Positions 55,481 to 64,000 of a stretch of DNA of 64,000 bases are shown here, in pieces. The translations under genes were made by a program, and so were the position numbers. The notes under the pieces are model-generated. The model had not been told where the DNA came from, did not search any database, and was given only the letters and a program-made list of their open reading frames with translations. Location of the stretch: the NCBI GenBank assembly GCA_013368375.1, contig JAACJP010000019.1, positions 620,001 to 684,000 on the forward strand, given 5' to 3'. Origin of the DNA: Tricholomella constricta (taxonomy: Eukaryota; Basidiomycota; Agaricomycetes; Agaricales; Lyophyllaceae). Every line of letters starts with the position of its first letter. The first letter of the stretch is position 1.

Positions 55481-57269
55481 GAGGTTGAGATTTCGGCGGT
55501 CCGGATCTCCGGCTTGATCTTGTTTGTTTCTGAAAGCTTCGCAAATGAATCGTCTGGGATTGGTTGCACGTTGAAAATTTGACGCATCATCCACCCATCA
55601 TCCCTTCGCATTTTTCATTGACGTTCAGCTGTACCGTGGCTGACTTCCCTGCCAGCATAATCCCCAAACATACTCATGTCTCCCCAATGCATCGAAAATG
55701 GACATCGCTGACTCCCTCTCCACCTGCGAGCAAACCTTCTTCGTGTTCGCATGCGATGACACTTCGTGTGTCACAGTCATCGCTCATGGCTTCCAGGACT
55801 TCGTATGTGGCCAGACTGTGAACAAAACAAAGAGCTATGTTCTGTGCCTCTCCAGATTCCAACCCTGGTTTCTACCACGAGCGAACTTTGAGTCTATAGG
55901 CAATCACATCTGGGTGTGCTACAGTTATGACTCTTGGCTTCATGTAAACTTCTCACATCGCCGGAATGTCCCACATTCCGGCCGTGAAGGCTGAACTAAA
56001 TAAAGGACAAGGCTCTCCGAATGATCCCACCACAATATTGGCTCCTGGTCTTTATTCCCTAGGCCTACTACACGAGAAATGTGGACGTCTACGACTTCTG
56101 TCGGTTTGAATCTCGGCTCATGATAAATGACATTTAGCAAATCACTTTCGAGCGTGGAAGAAATGCTAATTGACCTGATATCACTGGCTGTTGGTGTGGA
56201 ATTGACCCGACGTCGACCGGTTCCACAAATATGTTGAGGCTATTTACAATCGAGAAGCTGATACCACGAGCCAGGCACATAAGCCTACAGCATAGTTGTA
56301 AGTGATTCATACCCTTTGTAAAGGACTCTGTGTTGATATTGCTGACCCCTTAGTCGCACTAAAGCCGAATCCCAATGCTGGTGCCTGTGCACAGAATTAT
56401 AACCAGACTTGTTACCCGGGTCGACAGCGATGAATGACATTCAGGATTTGGAGGTGTGTAAGGTAAGGTAAGGTAAGGTAAGGTAACATTACACGGCACG
56501 ATCCCGCTCAGGAACGCCGGTTGTGCAGTTGTGAGAACCCGATGCAGGAACCGAAGGCCCAATCGGAATCGGAACTTGCGAAGCCAAATTGAGGAAAATG
56601 ACGTTTACGCCTTCTCCTCAACACATTTCTGACTCTCAGAGAGAATGCTGAGTAAAGGAGATGCGCTGAGCCTTATTTGCTGCATAAGCCTGCTCGCGAG
56701 AGTGTTCTCTACGCCAGGCGCCAGGTTCATGGCGTACGTCCTTTTGTCTATAATGCGCCATCTTAACTCACTGCATTGCTGAGGGTCACTCCTTCAAAAT
56801 TGTCTCCAAGAAAGGTGCTTAGTCCTGCCGTGTCTATGTGAACGAGGGCATTACGAGCGTGTCTATCTTTTTTCCGGCTTTGACGCGCGTCGAAAAGCCG
56901 TGATCCTTCCTAGTCGCGTCGTGCGAGGCGTTTGATGAGGTGGGGTCACTTCTTTTCACTCTTGTGACCTATCTGGAAGGTCGATGCCGCATTCTCCAGA
57001 AATTCCATACCCAATGCAATGAATCCGTTCTCTCGAGCCCCTGTTACGCATACAGCTTCACTACGGTCCTTTTTTCTGGTGGGATTTGTCTCAGAGTCTC
57101 TCGAAGGAAATCAAGCACATGAGCTGACAATCATCGTAACACCATCTGACTGTCGTACTCGTGGACTACCAAGGTAGGTACTGATCTTCTCGAGATGCTA
57201 TAAGTGCTGCGCTGTCTTGCTTCAATTCCCTCGGATCTTAGGCAACTAAACATCTCTCATCTGCTCACA
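55481..57269. other. Gap between peroxidase relic and gene; no gene seen
   Basis: Holds five copies of AAGGT at 56460-56484. The rest shows no supported exon. The promoter of the intact peroxidase lies at the right end. Confidence 0.45.
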
Positions 57270-59160
<1,891 letters not shown>

Positions 59161-59980
59161 GTAGGAAGCCATTTGTTTCTTCACGTCTGATCTCTCATCC
59201 ACCGCCCCAAGACCACTGTGACTTTGAACGATACAAGCATAGCTTCTGTTCGGAATATGGCGTACTGCCTGCCCTCCACCAATCTCTTTTGTCTCATTTG
59301 TTCTCGGGATTTGCTTCCCTGTAGTAGCAGTTTGTTGTACCTTCAGCGCTGAATATAGGTATCGTGTTTTCACAGTGTGCCCTTTTGTGAACCGGTGATC
59401 CAATGTTCAATTTTGAACGCCGAGCCAATCATTGTAAGTTCGCAGCAATTATTGATCAGCGACCTTCACAGCATCGACCTTCCTCAGCCACCTACAGTTA
59501 GCGTTTTGTTTACTCATTGTATGTTGTCCTAATTCTTTCGAACATTCTGATTTGGATCATTCTGCAGACTTAGAGGCGCGCGAGTTGTCAATACAGTCCA
59601 CGAGTGTCTTCACGGAGATGTAGTATTTCGCTCTTGTACCCATGACAATAATGGCTCATGATACTCTGGGGCAGCAGCGTCGGGGTACATGTAGGAGTCC
59701 AAGCATCGGACATCGGCGAGTCTATTGTGCTCTTGTGCAATTTGAAGGGCGTTGCCTATCTTAACAGTGCCCCGACGCGTGGAAGTTTCCCCTGCGCTGT
59801 GCGCGGACTTTCTCTGATGGTGTGCCCAACAATAGGGCAGTTATTTTATGCTCCTCGTTACCTGACCGCTGCCAAATACATTGCGTACTGTCACGAAAAG
59901 CCTATAAAAGCGGCGGCGTCGAGCAACTGGATGGTCCAGAAGAAAACATCTCCCTGCTTCCGCCCAACACTTGCATTGCT
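59161..59980. other. Upstream region of precursor 3; no gene seen
   Basis: Only short frames; a TATAAAA box at 59903-59909. Confidence 0.5.
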
Positions 59981-60133
59981 ATGGACGCTTTCGCTACTCT
60001 CGATATTGCCTCGCCGGCTGAGGTGACCGCGTCGTTACCTGCTTATTCTTCGTCCGAAGATGAACTAGAATGTGTGGACTTCGAGCATCGTGGCACAGGA
60101 CGAGGAATTTATTTCTTCTGTGTCGTTGCTTAA
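59981..60133 (+). CDS. Pheromone precursor 3, CaaX end CVVA
   Basis: A 50-aa precursor starting MDAFATLDIASPAEV and ending GRGIYFFCVVA with TAA. An EH pair 13 and 12 residues before the CaaX Cys (EHRGTGRGIYFFC) matches the place and kind of the usual cutting site, so the mature peptide may be RGTGRGIYFFC with farnesyl and methyl groups. The start MDAF is shared with precursor 1 and the TATA box stands at a similar distance. No receptor gene is seen next to it in the window; the nearest STE3 gene is 30 kb away. Confidence 0.85.
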   Translation: MDAFATLDIASPAEVTASLPAYSSSEDELECVDFEHRGTGRGIYFFCVVA

Positions 60134-61132
60134 GATCGTCCCATCTTCGGTACGCTATCAGCCTCCTTATGGCATGGTTCTCGACTAAGCTTCTAACCAG
60201 TTCACAACCTCGTTGACTCTACCACCTACGCCGCTTCGTACTCCAGAGCACTCGACATGCCTTCATATCAAGGGCACACAGTCAACGATCACCATACACA
60301 TTATGTGCCTTGTGCACCGTCGACGCATTATCTGAACTTCTCTCCTTATTCCTCGACTCTCCTTCGCCTCAAGGCCTCGCTCGCTCATCGTGCAATTACC
60401 AGCATTTCAACCGCTCACGTAGCCAGACCCACATCTCTTCCATCGCCTCTTCTTCGTCGTTCCTTGCATTGGCGACCTGGTGTCTGCGCGCAGTAAACTG
60501 AACTTTTCGGCTGGCATACATTCCATCCATACACGGACAATGACATTCCCAATACACTACTAGTCAATGAACTCTGTAAAATTACTAGTCATATGATCAT
60601 GCAATCGCAACGCGTTGCGTATTATTTTACATTGGACTAATCGTGGCCACGATCTCCTCTGAAGCCTGTGCTAATTCCTTTTGTTCATAAGAATTCCGGA
60701 GAACAGCACAAATGACTTTGATAATATCATTCACATGCTTGGCATACTGCACGGAAGTTTCGAGAAGTTCTCTCGTCAAAGCGATCACTGAGCCAAGCAC
60801 ACCGACGAACTTCCCAAACAGGCCATCAATGCCATCGCCATAAAACGTGTTCGCGGAATATTCCGAAGCACCTCTGATGTTGCTAAATATAGACGCAAAG
60901 CATCTGCACGCGCTCGCAGGGGACAATGCATTTCATCCTGGCCAGCTTGACGGACCTTCAATACACAACTTCACTGGCCATATCTGGAGCCATAGCTTGC
61001 CATGGATTGCTTAGTCCGCCAAGCGGATGGCCCATATAAAAGCAGCTGCTGGCCTGATTCCTGGCTGCTTTAACGGCCCTCATTCACGCGCAGTTCTGTG
61101 ACTCTAGCCACTGACATCCCAGCTACTCAAAA
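60134..61132. other. Gap with a doubtful minus-strand frame
   Basis: A 99-codon minus-strand frame (60627-60926) reads like a helical protein end (VIALTRELLETSVQYAKHV) but begins with TTG and lacks a clear upstream exon. A TATAAAA at 61032-61038 belongs to the next gene. Confidence 0.35.
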
Positions 61133-62484
61133 ATGTCTGCCGCCCCAGCTATCCATTCTGCTCCTCGCCCACATAAATCTCGTAATTCGCGGAAGCGCCT
61201 TCCGGCGCCGCGTCCGGTTCTCCCAGAACGCGTAACAAGAGTGAGTAACTTATCGGTAGCGTCATTATATTTGCTAACGTCCTCTACAGCGCGATAGCCC
61301 TAACATTAATCCAAATTTTACGCACTCTGACCCGATCGCTACCCTGATGCTTATGCAGATGATCGCGGACACTTATGAAGATAGTAGGAATGTCTGGGAA
61401 CTTAACAAAAATCGCGAACGGCAAGAAGGCGACGATGTAAGCTTCTTTTCCAGCTGGGTGTTGGTTCTGCACGCTGAACGGCAACTTTTTTAGCCTGCGA
61501 TGTACGGTCCCATCAATGATGCTCAAAAGGTACGGTTTATATCCCGGCTAGGTTATACAAGAATGAATGAAGGGCTGATTCAGTTTGCAGAATATTGAGG
61601 ATTACCTTGTGTCATGCCGCTTTTTATCGCGACCCGCTGTCCATGAATCAGAGCACATGGTACTTATTTACCATGTGAAATACTCCCTTGCTCCAGCTCA
61701 TGCTCGATGACAGGCTGCCCCAGTTGAGACGGTGGAGGTTGCCAAGGCGGTCCTTCCGAAATCGCGCACCGATCGTTTCCTGACATGGTCCAAGAGAAAA
61801 GCCTTACAGGGAAAATTCCGAAAGAAGGCCGTCGCATCGACGAGGATCCTCCATATCCTTCATAAACACCTCAAACTACACACGAAATGCCAGTCGAAAC
61901 CGAAGCTGAAGCCAATACCGGCGGTTCCTCCATCTTTGATACGGCCTGTGAGTTATAGTGCAAAATAACATTCTGATATTTCTGACGCTTCGTTCAGGCC
62001 CGCTCGGCACTCCCCAGGATAGTCCCGAGCTGCAAGTCTCGTCTCCGTCGCATGACTAGTGCCGACACCCACGCATTGCTCGAAAGTTCAGTCCGAAAAA
62101 AAACCCCTCCGTCGTTCAATCACCCTTGATTCCGAGCCAGCCGTCGAGTTCTACATCGCACCCGAGCTTCGAATTCCTGGCTTCAGAGGCGTCGACCATG
62201 ACGACTTTAAAACTCTCGTCTGGCCGAAGCCCGCGCCGAGGCCCGACGTAAATGCCCAGAGAAAGGAGGAGGAAGAACACAAGCCGAAGAATGTGCCGGC
62301 CCCCTTCTATATCTCCATGATAATCTTATTCCTTCTTCATCTGATAATGGTGTCGTTCATAGTGGGCGTTATTTTGGTAGCGCTGTGGACTGGCTTTGTC
62401 GCTCTGATCGGAGGCGTTGTGGGGATCTTCTCCTTTGCGGCCGGCCTTTTTATCTCCTATCCAGATGAGGATGATGGACCTTAG
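61133..62484 (+). CDS. Unknown spliced gene(s), membrane-anchored C-terminus
   Basis: ATG at 61133 (MSAAPAIHSAPRPHKSR) opens a basic first exon. Then come RDSPNINPNFTHSDPIATL, a tyrosine- and charge-rich exon and three more short exons with clean GT-AG ends. The 3' part can be spliced in two ways. One ends in a basic tail (stop near 62127). The other enters a frame with ETEAEANTGGSS, VEFYIAPELRIPGFRGVD, a Lys/Glu-rich stretch and two long hydrophobic segments (62310-62455) before PDEDDGP and TAG at 62484. The hydrophobic frame is too regular to be chance. Two overlapping genes are also possible. No family was recognised. Confidence 0.45.
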
Positions 62485-62988
62485 GCGTACGGTTCTACTA
62501 CTCTTCCATTTTTCGCAGGTTCATCAGCCACATTTCGATCCTTAACTTTTCGTGCTCTGACATTCAGACACTATCACACTCCTTATCTCGATTTCGTTTT
62601 GATTAACTTATTACTAATTATTGTTCTGATATGGAATGAATACAACTTGGATTTAACTCGATGTTTGGGTTGAAAGATACATCGCCTGCTTGACCTCGTT
62701 CTGCCTTCCAAGCCCTCTCACAACCTAAGCACACTCCCCGTTACAGCTCTTTGATTCGCCAAGACGCCGAAAGCGAATCTAAAGGCTGTCAAATTTCAGT
62801 TTAGAGCATTCTGCTATCAGGTATGTATTCTTTACGCCTGTAGAAGCAATGATTCTACACAAGATGGGTATTATTTGGATGCGTGGCGCAACTGACTTGA
62901 TGCGTTACACAGTTAGATGTGTCACGTCGTTTGTCACGGTCATCTCTCTCGCATTCTTCTGTTTCTGCGCTGAATCGATTCGTCATTC
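62485..62988. other. Intergenic gap; nothing seen
   Basis: No supported feature. Confidence 0.5.
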
Positions 62989-63859
62989 ATGTCGGAGGCT
63001 TCTTCTCCCGTCTCAGAAACGTCGACTAGAGGTCGTGGTCGTGGTCGCGGTCGGGGAAATCGGGGAGGCCTGGGCAAATATCTTCGCGCGAGGGGTAGGG
63101 GACGTGGCCGAGGACGGCCGGCAGAATTCGGGCAACGACTTTTGCTAGAAGGCGAAGTGGATGAAGAGGAAGATGAAGAAGAAGCCACGGAACGAGCCGC
63201 CAAGTACTCCAGGCGGCAGCTGGGTACAAACGCTGATCGATATGTTGAACCTGAGCCAGAACTAGGATCCGATGGTATGTACGAGATCCACTTGTCGATG
63301 GCATTGTCTGATCATGCCTTAGGTGAACCTGAAGTTGAACCTGAAGTGGACCTATCTTCGTTCCTCGAGAAACAGAGGATATCCGACGACTCTTCGCCTT
63401 CAATCATACCAACTGACAGAATAGACGAAGATGATGTTGATAATACACTTGCACACATAGGCTCGCGAACCCAGGCCTCTGGGCCAACAAAAAAAGGGAG
63501 GGTGGAGGAAATCGAGTGGGATCAGGAGCTCGACGAACTGAGTCAGGATAAGGCAGCTGCTGAAGCTACTTGGGGTAAGATTTATTTCTCTCGCATTTTC
63601 ATCTATGCCCACTTTACGATATAGAGCTCAAGTCGCGATTCCGGGCCAAATCAGAGCGGCTTCGCGCAAAACCAGTCGCCGAGCGTGAACGCAAAGGAGG
63701 TAGGGCCCGATTGATCTTTTCGGGAGGCCTGCTCATGATGTTATATTAGCAGCTTCCTATACTGAAGCTCCAGCTCTCCCTTCTCCGCATGGATCTCTGC
63801 CTCAACACAAAAACCCCAAAGACGAAATGCAAGATTTTTTGGATGACCTTCTTGGTTGA
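62989..63859 (+). CDS. RGG-box protein with acidic middle, unknown
   Basis: Three exons: from ATG 62989 to about 63576, then a short exon after TATAG, then a last exon to TGA at 63857-63859. The start has an Arg-Gly repeat (RGRGRGRGRGNRGG), typical of RNA-binding low-complexity parts. A strongly acidic stretch, then EIEWDQELDELSQDKAAAEA, ELKSRFRAKSERLRAKP and a conserved-looking end MQDFLDDLLG follow. I do not know the family name. The exon joints keep frame, so the gene seems intact. Confidence 0.65.
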
Positions 63860-64000
63860 CTGTCACCACCTTGACTTTCAAGGCCTCCCTTCGCATGCTT
63901 TTCTCTGTCTCGTTCGCCACTGGACAAATTTCCGCAGGTCCATCTCTCCTCCTTCAGTATACGCTTGGGATCAATGCATAAGGGACTTTTTGCGCCCACT

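Noticed and set aside
55698..55994. 98-codon frame starting MDIADSL, checked as a pheromone precursor
   Set aside because: It does not end in a CaaX box and is too long; CVTVIA occurs internally.
60627..60926. 99-codon minus-strand frame
   Set aside because: Starts with TTG, no convincing upstream exon, and a second frame over it is equally open.

Overview
The window is nuclear DNA of an Agaricomycete (mushroom-forming basidiomycete), probably a white-rot or litter decayer. The signs are dense introns of about 50-60 bp with GT-AG ends, a STE3 pheromone receptor with CaaX pheromone precursors, a class II manganese peroxidase, DUF6534 and F-box genes, and fungal Ty3/gypsy and Ty1/copia retroelements. 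No prokaryotic or organellar features were seen.

Bases 1 to about 27.6 kb are a nested repeat island. Element E1 (minus strand, Ty3/gypsy) carries gag and the start of pol, which runs off the left edge. Element E2 (plus strand, complete chromovirus with two LTRs that read identical and an ACCTC target duplication) has jumped into the primer-binding site of E1. Element E3 (minus strand, YIDD-type gypsy) follows. All three separate gag from pol by a -1 frameshift with a textbook slippery heptamer. E1 and E2 also look self-primed, as Tf1 is. Between the elements lie three diverged copies of an unrecognised spliced gene family with a Zn2Cys6-like cysteine cluster. One copy is cut by a 749-bp hAT-like MITE. 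A gypsy LTR fused to a Ty1/copia 3' end closes the island.

Bases 28.5-34 kb are a mating-type B (pheromone/receptor) cluster: an intact STE3 receptor, two pheromone precursors on opposite strands, and an isoprenylcysteine carboxyl methyltransferase, the enzyme class that finishes CaaX pheromones. A third precursor lies at 60 kb, just after an intact manganese peroxidase and a decayed peroxidase copy.

Between them are ordinary host genes: a 2OG-Fe(II) oxygenase, an NCS1 permease, a DUF6534 membrane protein, a CNOT11-like subunit, an F-box protein, a Cla4/PAK kinase, mitochondrial uS19, a single-pass membrane protein, and on the right an uncertain membrane-protein gene and an RGG-box protein. 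Gene models were spliced by eye from splice sites, frame and family motifs. Exon ends given are readings of the sequence, not transcript data.
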